DNA of 13,056 nucleotides from JAPSGM01 sp036556985 (GCA_036556985.1 DATBIK010000067.1:1-13056), one strand, 5' to 3'; positions 7,580 through 13,056 are shown, numbered from the stretch's first letter. A program made the numbers and translations. Notes: generated by a model not told the origin, from the letters alone.

Positions 7580-8130
7580 AGCGGCGCGGCGGTCCCCATC
7601 AGGACACCGAGCAGGAGGAGCCCCACCACCACCCCCACTGCTCCGGGCGCGAGCAGGCGCAGCCAGAATGCGCCGACGCGCGCGAGGACGGCCGCCAGCG
7701 CGGACGCGGCGAGGGCGCCGGCGAGCCCGGCCACCGCGGCGCCGAAGGCGTGCGCGAGGGTGGGGGAGGCGGCGCCGACCTGACGCTCGCCGGCCATCGC
7801 CACCCCGATCACGATGACGACCAGCGCGGCAAACAGCGCGGCGGCCATGGTCGCCGTCGAAGCCTGCAGCGCGCCCTGCTGGGTGGCGCCGGTAAGCACC
7901 GCGCCGCCGGCCAGCGCCGCCGCGACGAGCCAGGTGCCGCCGACCGCCGGAGTGCCGTCCGCCGGCGGCGCGACGGCGAACCAGGCCAGCGTCAGGGCCG
8001 GCGCCGCGAGCATTCCCGCGGCAGCAACCCAGGTGAGCGGCTTCGTCCAGTCCTCGGGGTCCTCCGGCGGGACGACCTCGCCCAGGCGGACGCTGACCGG
8101 GACGACGTCGTCGTCCGGCCGCTCGGTCAT
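7576..8130 (-). CDS. Unknown five-helix membrane protein coupled to the CysRS/MshC-like gene
   Basis: I do not recognise this 184-residue protein. It has a charged, acidic, proline-containing N-terminus (about 1-30) and then five likely membrane segments at about 33-54, 65-83, 94-113, 127-150 and 158-180, very rich in Ala, Val and Gly. There are no obvious catalytic motifs, and no Cys or metal-binding clusters. Its ATG overlaps the stop of the upstream ligase gene (ATGA, 8127-8130), so translation is probably coupled. That may mean a related role or simply compact packing. Its stop is the reverse complement of the convergent ATPase stop (CTAG, 7576-7579). The reading is convincing as a real gene because helices are regularly spaced and the frame is exactly bounded by its neighbours. 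Function is unknown. Confidence 0.75.
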   Translation of the reverse strand: MTERPDDDVVPVSVRLGEVVPPEDPEDWTKPLTWVAAAGMLAAPALTLAWFAVAPPADGTPAVGGTWLVAAALAGGAVLTGATQQGALQASTATMAAALFAALVVIVIGVAMAGERQVGAASPTLAHAFGAAVAGLAGALAASALAAVLARVGAFWLRLLAPGAVGVVVGLLLLGVLMGTAAPL

Positions 8131-9437
8131 GCCGGGACGGCCTCCGACGGCTCCGACGGCTCCCCCGGCTCGCCCGGCTCACCACCGCGGGCCGCCGGCA
8201 CTGTCGCCAGCCGCAGGCCGAGGATGCGCGCGCCGAGCTCGCGGACCATCCAGCCGGCGTCGACCCGCAGCCGCCGGTCGTCGGCCTCGATCGCGCGGGC
8301 CGCGAGGGCGTGCAGCTCCGACAGCGCCGCCGGCGTGTCCAGGTCGTCGTCCATGGCGGCGAGGAACCGCGCACGGTGACCTGCCACGACCGGGTGGAGC
8401 GCGCTCGGCTCGGCGAGAGCCGGCGCCAGCGGTTCGAGCTCCTCGGCGAGCCGCGCCGCCTGGCGCAGGCGCCCCGCGGCGACGACCGAGGCCTCGAGAT
8501 CGGCCTCGTGGAAGGTGATCTCGGCGCGGTAGTGATGGCTGACCAGGTAGTGCCGGATCGCGTCGCCCGGGTAGGAGGCCAGCAGGTCGCGGACGAGGAC
8601 GAGGTTGCCGAGCGACTTGCTCATCTTCTCGTCCTCGTAGCGGAGCATGCCGGCGTGCATCCACCACGCCACGAACGGCCGCTCACCGGAGGCCCCTTCG
8701 CTCTGCGCGATCTCCGACTCGTGGTGCGGGAAGGCGAGGTCGGCGCCTCCGCCGTGGATCTCGAACTGCGTCCCGAGGTAGGCGCTGCTCATCGCCGAGC
8801 ACTCGATGTGCCATCCCGGCCGCCCGGGCCCCCACGGCGACTCCCAGGACGGCTCGTCCGGGGCCGATGGCTGCCACAGCACGAAGTCGAGGGGATCACG
8901 CTTGCCGGGCATGTCCGGCACGTTGCCGCGCTCGTTGGCGATCGGCAGCATCGCCTCGCGCGGGAGGCGCGACAGCTCCCCGTAGGTCGGCCACGAGGCG
9001 ACTTCGAAGTAGACGTGACCCTCGGCCCGGTAGGCGTGGCCGCGCTCGAGCAACCGCTCGATCATGCGCAGCATCTCGGGAATGTGCCCGGTGGCGCGGG
9101 GATATCGGTCCGGCGGCAGCCAGTTCAGCGCCGCCATCTCGGTGAGGAATGTCGTGACGTGCCGGTTGCCGAGGGCGAGGTAGTCCACCCCGAGCTCGCG
9201 GGCACGCTTCAGGAGGTCGTCGTCGACATCGGTCAGGTTCTGAACGTAGACGACGTCATGGCCGAGGTACTCGAGGTACCGATGCAGGACGTCGAAGCTG
9301 ACGTAGGTGAAGGCGTGGCCGAGGTGGCCGGTGTCGTAGGGCGTCACGCCGCAGACATAGAGTCCCACCGGCCCGTCTCCCGTGGGCGCGAACGGAACGA
9401 GCTCGCCGCGCAGGGTGTCGTACAGCCGCAGCGTCAT
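8127..9437 (-). CDS. Cysteinyl-tRNA synthetase family ligase, MshC-like (cysteine:GlcN-Ins ligase or divergent CysRS)
   Basis: This 436-residue class I enzyme activates cysteine with ATP. It has the HIGH-type motif HLGH (38-41) inside YVCGVTPYDTGHLGHA, the KMSKS motif (271-275), GRPGWHIECSAM (205-216) and HGGGADLAFPHHESE. Zinc ligands match E. coli CysRS by spacing: Cys29, Cys213, His238, Glu242. A DALR-like helical domain is visible around RFLAAMDDDLDTP (358-369). The C-terminal segment typical of CysRS (Arg/Lys-rich helix, AD-x-x-RD, and a GTxWR-like end) is missing. Several signatures resemble MshC, the mycothiol enzyme joining Cys to glucosaminyl-inositol: TPYD-x-x-HLGHA, the ERGN-x-PDMPGK insertion (169-179) and GNLVLV after KMSKS. 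MshC is about 410 residues and CysRS about 460, so length lies between. The protein ends in a GEP/SEP-repeat tail. I am sure of the superfamily but not of the substrate. Confidence 0.85.
   Translation of the reverse strand: MTLRLYDTLRGELVPFAPTGDGPVGLYVCGVTPYDTGHLGHAFTYVSFDVLHRYLEYLGHDVVYVQNLTDVDDDLLKRARELGVDYLALGNRHVTTFLTEMAALNWLPPDRYPRATGHIPEMLRMIERLLERGHAYRAEGHVYFEVASWPTYGELSRLPREAMLPIANERGNVPDMPGKRDPLDFVLWQPSAPDEPSWESPWGPGRPGWHIECSAMSSAYLGTQFEIHGGGADLAFPHHESEIAQSEGASGERPFVAWWMHAGMLRYEDEKMSKSLGNLVLVRDLLASYPGDAIRHYLVSHHYRAEITFHEADLEASVVAAGRLRQAARLAEELEPLAPALAEPSALHPVVAGHRARFLAAMDDDLDTPAALSELHALAARAIEADDRRLRVDAGWMVRELGARILGLRLATVPAARGGEPGEPGEPSEPSEAVPA
8149..8184. repeat. 9-bp tandem repeat coding a GEP/SEP tail
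   Basis: Four degenerate 9-bp units (GGCTCCGAC, GGCTCCCCC, GGCTCGCCC, GGCTCACCA on the plus strand) lie in frame within the last codons of the ligase. They encode Gly-Glu-Pro and Ser-Glu-Pro triplets on the minus strand. A unit of nine keeps the frame when copy number changes, so this tail may vary between strains. Confidence 0.7.
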
Positions 9438-9449
9438 CGGTTCGGGCCG

Positions 9450-9470
9450 CCCGGCCTTTGCGGGGCCGGG
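9450..9470. repeat. Inverted repeat between the ligase and the miniprotein gene
   Basis: A perfect 7-bp stem (CCCGGCC at 9450-9456 with GGCCGGG at 9464-9470) encloses a 7-nt loop. It lies 13 nt upstream of the ligase start on the minus strand and directly before the TAGAAT box on the plus strand. It could be an operator or part of the ligase leader. In such GC-rich sequence it may also be chance. Confidence 0.35.
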
Positions 9471-9476
9471 TAGAAT
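9471..9476 (+). promoter_or_regulatory. Candidate -10 box of the 36-residue miniprotein gene
   Basis: TAGAAT matches the TATAAT consensus in 5 of 6 positions and stands out in GC-rich surroundings. It would start a transcript near 9483, leaving a leader of about 50 nt with a ribosome site. No recognisable -35 hexamer lies at the usual spacing. Confidence 0.4.
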
Positions 9477-9517
9477 CGGCCGGCCAACGGGGGATCGGTC
9501 AGCTGCCGACCGTACGC

Positions 9518-9523
9518 GGAGGG
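9518..9523 (+). promoter_or_regulatory. Ribosome binding site of the 36-residue miniprotein
   Basis: GGAGGG lies 9 nt before ATG 9533 and is one of the best Shine-Dalgarno matches in the window. It fixes the start at 9533 rather than at in-frame codons further upstream. Confidence 0.6.
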
Positions 9524-9532
9524 TATTGGAGC

Positions 9533-9643
9533 ATGTGGGAAGTCCTGCGATGGTTCGCCGTCTTCGTGCTGGCGCTCCTGCTCATCGTCGCGGGCCTGTT
9601 CTGGCTGATGGATCGCCCGCTGCCCATCCCGGACATCTTCTAG
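9533..9643 (+). CDS. 36-residue single-helix membrane miniprotein, unknown function
   Basis: This short frame from ATG 9533 to TAG 9641-9643 encodes a small protein with one hydrophobic helix at about residues 6-25 (WFAVFVLALLLIVAGLFWLM) and a short tail with three prolines (DRPLPIPDIF). Net charge is low, with one Arg before the helix and one just after it. Support for a real gene is the GGAGGG ribosome site with 9-nt spacing, an upstream TAGAAT box, and a helix that exactly fits a membrane. It is the only plus-strand gene among minus-strand neighbours: it is divergent from the ligase and convergent with the DUF2269-like gene, 21 nt away. I do not recognise a family. It could be a regulator or a subunit of a membrane complex, but nothing here shows which. 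Confidence 0.6.
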   Translation: MWEVLRWFAVFVLALLLIVAGLFWLMDRPLPIPDIF

Positions 9644-9664
9644 CACCCCTGCCGGTCCGCCCAT

Positions 9665-10117
9665 CTACTGGCCGGGCTTCGTCATCATGAGCAGCCCGAT
9701 GACGCCCGTCGCCGCCGCCATGGCGTACGCCACGTAGCGCTGCTGGCGCGCCCTCCGCCTCCAGGTCGCCTCGTCCCCCTCACGCCCGATGCGCAGCAGC
9801 CGGCGCAGGTTCGGCCGGGAGACGAAGGCCGCCACCGCCAGGTTCGCCGCGTAGATGACGAGCGCCACGAGCAGCCACGGCTGGGAGAGGAGGCCGAAGC
9901 CGAGGACGGCCAGGAGGCCGATGCCGGTGGCCGCCAGGCCGATGGCGATGACCACAGACCCCGTCCCCTGGATCGCCACGAGCAGACGCGCGAGCGGATT
10001 GTCGCTGATCGCCGCCTCGCCGGAGCGCCGCAGCAGGAACGGCAGGAACAGGCTCGGCGCCAGGAGCGCGACGGCCAGCGAGATATGGACGACGAGGAGG
10101 ATGGGGAACCAGCTCAC
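9665..10117 (-). CDS. Four-helix integral membrane protein, DUF2269-like
   Basis: This 150-residue protein begins at GTG 10117, preceded by only a weak GGGGA ribosome site. It has four likely helices at about 5-29, 52-75, 80-99 and 126-146. A basic cytoplasmic stretch (about 101-127: RPNLRRLLRIGREGDEATWRR and onward) separates helices three and four. The first helix has a His (residue 11, VVHISLAVALLAPS) in the position where DUF2269/CopD-like proteins carry a conserved His. The overall plan (HIS helix, short LLRRSGE loop, ILE/GLY-rich helices) fits that group, but I make the assignment from pattern alone. Function of the group is not established. It lies 47 bp downstream of the DUF5808-like gene and is probably the last gene of that minus-strand run. 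Confidence 0.75.
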   Translation of the reverse strand: MSWFPILLVVHISLAVALLAPSLFLPFLLRRSGEAAISDNPLARLLVAIQGTGSVVIAIGLAATGIGLLAVLGFGLLSQPWLLVALVIYAANLAVAAFVSRPNLRRLLRIGREGDEATWRRRARQQRYVAYAMAAATGVIGLLMMTKPGQ

Positions 10118-10164
10118 GGTCCCCGGATGCTAGCGCAGGCCGGGCGCCGGGGTGGACGGGCGGA

Positions 10165-10515
10165 TCAGGCGGCGGCCTTCGTCGTCCGGCGCGTCGTCTT
10201 CTTCGTGGTTCGGCTGCCGTTGCCCGAGCCGCCGAACCGGTCGGCCAGCGCCGCCACGTTGATGCTCCAGCCGACGCCGAAGACCGGGTCCCCCACGATC
10301 TGGTCGCTCTTCGGGTTCCACCAGGCGCCGATGACCTTTCCCGGCGTGGGAGGCCGGAAGTCGTACGGCACGACGCCGAGCAGGCGCCCGTGCCAGGTCC
10401 GCTCCTCCGGCGGCTTGCGCATCTCGGTGTAGACGGCGCCGGCCAGTGCCGCGAAGGCGGCCATGCGCAGCAGCCAGGCGAGATCCTCGAGCTCGGAGCG
10501 AATCGTCTTCAGCAT
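10165..10515 (-). CDS. Small single-helix protein with DUF5808-like signature and basic Lys/Arg/Thr tail
   Basis: I start this 116-residue protein at ATG 10515; the open frame extends upstream but there it shadows the SpoIID-like gene. One hydrophobic helix lies at about 12-29, then a conserved-looking soluble part: PEERTWHGRLLGVVPYDFRP (36-55) and a WWNPKSD to FGVGWSIN segment (65-86). The PYDFRPPT and FGVGW-x-x-N elements resemble DUF5808-type proteins, as I recall that family; the match is tentative and its function is unknown. The C-terminus (about 102-116) is a basic tail of Lys, Arg, Thr and Ala (RTTKKTTRRTTKAAA), like tails that bind nucleic acid or acidic polymers. No Shine-Dalgarno sequence is visible. 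A hairpin ends 1 nt before the ATG. It follows the SpoIID-like stop by 31 nt, so co-transcription is likely. Confidence 0.75.
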   Translation of the reverse strand: MLKTIRSELEDLAWLLRMAAFAALAGAVYTEMRKPPEERTWHGRLLGVVPYDFRPPTPGKVIGAWWNPKSDQIVGDPVFGVGWSINVAALADRFGGSGNGSRTTKKTTRRTTKAAA

Positions 10516-10516
10516 G

Positions 10517-10545
10517 CCGGCACGATCTCGCAAGGAGCGTGCCGG
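10517..10545 (-). promoter_or_regulatory. Hairpin between SpoIID-like stop and the next start codon
   Basis: A perfect 8-bp stem (CCGGCACG at 10517-10524 with CGTGCCGG at 10538-10545) has a 13-nt loop. It fills the 31-bp gap almost entirely, starting 1 nt after the upstream stop and ending 1 nt before ATG 10515 on the minus strand. There is no T-run, so it is not a standard terminator. Its position would let it hinder ribosome entry at the downstream start. Confidence 0.45.
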
Positions 10546-10546
10546 G

Positions 10547-11236
10547 TCAACCCGGGCTGGCGCTGCTCGACGGGTCCGGCGTGGCCGATGGCGTGGGCGT
10601 GGGCTCCGGCGTCGGTGCGCGCATGACCCGCACGCCGGGGTAGTAGTAGGTCCGCACGATCTTGCCCGGGGTGTGGCCGTCGAGGCCGCAGGCCTGCGTG
10701 CCCCACTGCCAGGCGCGCGTGCCGTTCGCGTTCTCCCCGCACGCGTCGTCAGACGCACCCGCGCCGTAGAAGGTCGGGAAGACGGCCCCATTGCGGTGCA
10801 CGAGCTTGCCCCACATGACGTTCACGGCTCGCGACACCGCGCGGTAGATCGGCTTCGAGGGGTCGAAGACCTGGTCGCGGACGTCGTCGCGGATGTCGTA
10901 GCACTCGTCCGCCTCGTTCACGCCCCCGCGCCAGTTCAGGACCTGGTACCAGGCGTAGTTGCGGACGATGAGCGCCCCGGCGCGGAGGGAGCGCTGCGTC
11001 CAGGACGGGATCCACTCGCGGGATAGGACGTTCTTCGTGTAGCGGCGGAATCCGACGGTCTGCACCTCGCCGGTCGCCACGCGCAGCACGCGGATGGTCT
11101 GGGGCGGGACGGTGTGCGAGGTCCAGGCGGTGCAGCTGGCGGCCGAGGCCGCCGATCGCGCACCGGGCGCAGGCAGGAAGGCGGCCGCCGTCACTGCCAC
11201 GACGAGCAGCGCGGCGGCCGCAAGGCGGAGGAACAT
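10547..11236 (-). CDS. Secreted SpoIID/LytB-domain protein (putative peptidoglycan amidase enhancer or glycan lyase)
   Basis: From ATG 11236 this is 229 residues with a signal peptide (hydrophobic about 4-20, possible cleavage after the Ala-rich stretch near 30). The SpoIID domain follows: TIRVLRVATGEVQTVGFRRY (47-66), then VLSREWIPSWTQRSLRAGAL (70-89), where Glu73 aligns with the catalytic Glu of SpoIID. VRNYAWYQ, DVRDQVFDP (118-126) and TFYGAGASDDAC also fit the family. The C-terminus is a Pro/Thr/Ser tail (from about 207). SpoIID cleaves denuded glycan strands during spore engulfment, and LytB-type relatives enhance cell-wall amidases; related proteins occur widely in non-sporulating bacteria. 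An extracytoplasmic role in cell-wall remodelling is inferred. A GTG at 11245, or a longer form starting inside the exonuclease end, is possible, but ATG 11236 gives the cleanest signal peptide. Confidence 0.82.
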   Translation of the reverse strand: MFLRLAAAALLVVAVTAAAFLPAPGARSAASAASCTAWTSHTVPPQTIRVLRVATGEVQTVGFRRYTKNVLSREWIPSWTQRSLRAGALIVRNYAWYQVLNWRGGVNEADECYDIRDDVRDQVFDPSKPIYRAVSRAVNVMWGKLVHRNGAVFPTFYGAGASDDACGENANGTRAWQWGTQACGLDGHTPGKIVRTYYYPGVRVMRAPTPEPTPTPSATPDPSSSASPG

Positions 11237-11309
11237 CGCCGCCACCGTACACCGCACCCTTCCCCACCAGAACGCTCCCGATGGTCCTGGCCCGATGGTC
11301 TGGCTGCCC

Positions 11310-12212
11310 TCAGGCCTCACCGGCCCAGCGATGGACGCGCCCCACGGCTCCCTCGAAGCCGAGCTCGGCGCACAGGCTGGTGAACTCCTCGCGCGGGACG
11401 CCCTGCCATGCGAGCGTCGCGAGGCTGGCCTCGCCGATGTCGGCGTCCGCGTTCAGGGTGGCCAGGCGCCGGTAGAGCGCGGCTTCCGGGCGGTGGTCGC
11501 GCAGCGTTGCGGCCAGGGTTGCCGCTCCGCGGACCGGCACGTCCCAATCGGCGGCGGCCTCGGGGATGTTCTCGATGTGGTTCCAGCGGCGCAGCACCGC
11601 GGCTGCGCTCTTCGACCCCCAACCCGGCAGGCCCGGGTAGCCGTCCGACGAGTCGCCGACGAGGGCGAGGTAATCCGGGATGCTCGCCGGGGTCACGCCG
11701 AACTTCGCGATCACGCCGGCCTCGTCGTAGGTGATGCGGCGCATCCGATCGCGGAGCACGACGCGCTCTCCGTCGACGCACTGGGCGAGGTCCTTGTCGA
11801 CGCTGCACACCACGATCTGCTCGACCGCCGGGTCGTCGCGGAAGCGGGCGACCGCGGCCGCCAGGCCGTCATCGGCCTCGTCCTCGACCATCGGCCAGGT
11901 GAGGATGCCGAGCGCCCGCAGCGCGCGTTCGGCGTCGCGGAATTGGGCGAGCAGGGCCGGGTCCATGCCGAGGCTCGACTTGTAGCCGGGGAACACGTCG
12001 TTGCGCCAGCTCTCGATGACGTAGTCGGTAGCCGCCGCCACGTGGCTGACGTCCGGCTCGCGCAGCAGGCTGAGCATCGAGTCGATGATCCCGCGCACCG
12101 CGTTCACCGGCCGTCCATCCGGCCCGTAGGCGAGCGGCCGTCCGGGCGAGTAGTAGGCCCGAAACAGCTCGAAGGTCGCGTCCACGAGGTGCAGCTTCAC
12201 GAACCCGAGCAT
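11310..12212 (-). CDS. Stand-alone 5'-3' exonuclease / flap endonuclease (Pol I N-domain type)
   Basis: This 300-residue protein matches the 5'-3' exonuclease domain of DNA polymerase I without any polymerase part. Metal-binding acids appear in order: Asp11 (HLVDATFELFRAYY), Asp63 (ATDYVIESWR), Glu112/Asp114/Asp115 (EDEADDGLAA), Asp139/Asp141 (SVDKDL), then LVGDSSDGYPGLPGWGSKSA (184-203) with Asp187 and Asp190 in the helix-hairpin-helix DNA-binding region. FPGYKSS (74-80) corresponds to the YK motif of the helical arch. All expected catalytic residues look present, so it should be active on 5' flaps or RNA-primer ends in replication and repair. I use ATG 12212; an in-frame GTG at 12200 would start directly before KLHLVDA and is a fair alternative, as neither has a strong ribosome site. 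Whether the genome also has a full Pol I cannot be seen here. Confidence 0.9.
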   Translation of the reverse strand: MLGFVKLHLVDATFELFRAYYSPGRPLAYGPDGRPVNAVRGIIDSMLSLLREPDVSHVAAATDYVIESWRNDVFPGYKSSLGMDPALLAQFRDAERALRALGILTWPMVEDEADDGLAAAVARFRDDPAVEQIVVCSVDKDLAQCVDGERVVLRDRMRRITYDEAGVIAKFGVTPASIPDYLALVGDSSDGYPGLPGWGSKSAAAVLRRWNHIENIPEAAADWDVPVRGAATLAATLRDHRPEAALYRRLATLNADADIGEASLATLAWQGVPREEFTSLCAELGFEGAVGRVHRWAGEA

Positions 12213-12221
12213 ACCGGCCGA

Positions 12222-12239
12222 TAAGCGGCTGGTAAGCGG
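12222..12239. repeat. Direct repeat TAAGCGG x2 upstream of the exonuclease gene
   Basis: TAAGCGG occurs at 12222-12228 and 12233-12239, a repeat distance of 11 bp, about one helical turn. It lies 10-27 nt upstream of the exonuclease ATG. The arrangement could be a tandem binding site for a regulator or sit at the promoter; seven bases is short, so chance is possible. Confidence 0.35.
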
Positions 12240-12294
12240 TCGTATGCCAGGCTGCCCGCAGTGGGGGTGCGGCGCGGGCGCGTGCCCTGCGAAT

Positions 12295-12321
12295 CGCTCC
12301 GGCTGCGACGCGGCCGGAGCG
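12295..12321 (-). terminator. Candidate terminator hairpin downstream of the ApbE-like gene
   Basis: A perfect 9-bp GC-rich stem (12295-12303 with 12313-12321) has a 9-nt loop that can extend the stem by three more pairs, one of them a wobble. It starts 16 nt after the apbE-like stop in the minus direction. No T-run follows, so it is a weak candidate for an intrinsic terminator, or a processing/stability element. It would partly insulate the exonuclease gene. Confidence 0.4.
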
Positions 12322-12337
12322 CCGCGCCGCCCCTCGC

Positions 12338-13056
12338 TCAGGCGGGGACGGCCTCGGCCGCGGTCCAGCTGGTGAGGGACCGTGCGGCCGGCGTCATGTG
12401 CAGCGATCCGTCATCCACCACCCACCACGCGGCAAGTCCCCGGGCGGACGCCTCGGCGCCGAGGTGTGCCCTGCCGGCCAGGAAGAGCGCCTTGGTGCTG
12501 ACCTCCGCCCAGGCGGGGTCGGCGGCGTGGACGGTCACCGCGAGGAGCCCGGTCTGTGCCGGCCGGCCAGTCCTCGGGTCGATGAGATGGTGGACTCGGG
12601 TCCCTTCGTGCGACCAAGCCCGCACGGCGACGGAGGACGTGGCCACGGCGCCGCCCCGCACCCGTACCGTGGCCAGCAGCCGGCGCGCGTGGTTCGGATC
12701 CTCGATGCCGATCGACCATGCCCCTCCCGACGGACCGACGCCGTCCACCACCACGTCGCCGCCCGCCTCGAGCAGCACGCCGGCGGCGTGGGGTGCCGCG
12801 CGGCGGACCGCGCCCAGGGCCCATCGCAGCGCCAGGCCCTTGCCGAGGCCGCCGGAGTCGACCGGCGCGCCGAGCAGGAAGCTGCCGCGGCCCGGCGCCG
12901 CGCGCAGCCATCCCGCGGCCTCGCCCGAGATGCCGGGCAGCGGCACGCCGGCGCGCTCGCCGATCTCCTCGAGGAAGCGGATGACGCGAGCGTCAAACCG
13001 GCCACCGGTCACCCGCTGCGCCCGCGCCGCGGTCATCAGCAGCGCTCGGAGCCGCC
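12338..13056 (-). CDS. ApbE-type FAD:protein FMN transferase, 5' end outside window
   Basis: ApbE proteins attach FMN from FAD to Thr/Ser of flavoprotein subunits or, in some forms, bind FAD. Numbering from an internal ATG at 13036, I see TGGRFDARV (10-18), GGLGKGLAL (62-70), LLEAGGDVVVDG (88-99), WSIGIEDP (107-114), ATSS (132-135), HHLIDPRTGRPA (149-160) and AEVSTKALFLAG (177-188). These are the family motifs in the right order. The Asp of the usual A-D-x-x-[ST]T metal motif is Glu here. The frame stays open above 13036 to the window edge, and family members have about 60-80 more N-terminal residues that include the SRF-x-x-xSE segment. The true start is therefore upstream, and the ATG at 13036 is internal. 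No lipoprotein signal can be judged. The flavinylation target is not in the window. Confidence 0.9.
   Translation of the reverse strand, partial: RLRALLMTAARAQRVTGGRFDARVIRFLEEIGERAGVPLPGISGEAAGWLRAAPGRGSFLLGAPVDSGGLGKGLALRWALGAVRRAAPHAAGVLLEAGGDVVVDGVGPSGGAWSIGIEDPNHARRLLATVRVRGGAVATSSVAVRAWSHEGTRVHHLIDPRTGRPAQTGLLAVTVHAADPAWAEVSTKALFLAGRAHLGAEASARGLAAWWVVDDGSLHMTPAARSLTSWTAAEAVPA

Noticed and set aside
6272..8374. Minus-strand 700-codon open frame spanning the ATPase, membrane protein and ligase end
   Set aside because: It cuts across three well-supported genes in another frame and shows only repetitive Arg/Gly/Ala-rich translation.
8310..9473. Plus-strand 387-codon open frame opposite the CysRS/MshC-like gene
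   Set aside because: The opposite strand has HLGH, KMSKS and all zinc ligands in order, so this frame is a shadow.
10121..10152. CCCCGG/CCGGGG inverted repeat in the gap before the DUF2269-like gene
   Set aside because: The stem is only 6 bp with a 20-nt loop and no T-run, which is expected by chance in such GC-rich sequence.
10516..10791. N-terminal extension of the DUF5808-like frame
   Set aside because: The extended part lies inside the SpoIID-like coding region in another frame and is Arg/Ser/Pro-rich noise. ATG 10515 gives a compact protein with a normal helix near the start.
11094..12224. Plus-strand 376-codon open frame opposite the exonuclease gene
   Set aside because: It overlaps an intact exonuclease with all catalytic acids on the other strand and carries no recognisable motif.
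1..13056. CRISPR arrays, tRNA or rRNA genes, transposases, phage genes, toxin-antitoxin pairs
   Set aside because: I looked on both strands and found no regularly spaced repeats, no cloverleaf-like T-loop signatures, and no recognisable mobile-element or toxin-antitoxin proteins.

Overview
The window is a dense, very GC-rich bacterial segment (roughly 70% GC by eye). Genes are tightly packed, several starts and stops overlap, and many starts lack a strong Shine-Dalgarno sequence. The gene mix (a mycothiol-ligase-like CysRS homologue, a SpoIID-like exported protein, a small protein with a DUF5808-like signature, actinobacterial-style transporter fusions) fits a high-GC Chloroflexota lineage or an actinobacterium. 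I lean to Chloroflexota, but this is inference from style; there is no rRNA or other marker to settle it. I see no tRNA, rRNA, CRISPR array, insertion sequence or phage gene, and the region reads as ordinary chromosome.

Left part (1-7579): a peptide uptake and breakdown locus. An S9-family serine peptidase (1-1600, minus, cut by the window edge just after its catalytic Ser) diverges from a plus-strand ABC importer. The importer runs: lipoprotein substrate-binding protein (1830-3554), DppB-type permease (3623-4633), a DppC-type permease fused to a DppD-type ATPase (4630-6567), and a DppF-type ATPase (6560-7579). A strong hairpin without a T-run sits between the binding protein and the first permease. 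The last three genes overlap by 4 and 8 bp, which suggests translational coupling. Imported peptides are a plausible substrate for the divergent peptidase.

Middle (7576-9643): the importer ends against a convergent minus-strand pair, with both stop codons in one CTAG palindrome. The pair is a CysRS/MshC-family ligase (8127-9437) coupled by an ATGA overlap to a five-helix membrane protein (7576-8130). The ligase carries all CysRS catalytic and zinc residues but lacks the usual CysRS C-terminal end and has several MshC-like sequence signatures. A lone plus-strand 36-residue membrane miniprotein (9533-9643) with a good ribosome site and a TAGAAT box sits next to it.

Right part (9665-13056): five minus-strand genes in a row, in transcription order: an ApbE-type flavin transferase (5' end outside the window), a stand-alone 5'-3' exonuclease/FEN protein, a secreted SpoIID/LytB-domain protein, a 116-residue single-helix protein with a basic Lys/Arg/Thr tail, and a four-helix DUF2269-like membrane protein. 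Gaps are 125, 73, 31 and 47 bp; hairpins in the first and third gaps may separate or tune expression.

I do not find a clear new multi-gene system. The best candidates for a second look are the MshC/CysRS-like ligase with its coupled membrane partner, and the 36-residue membrane miniprotein.
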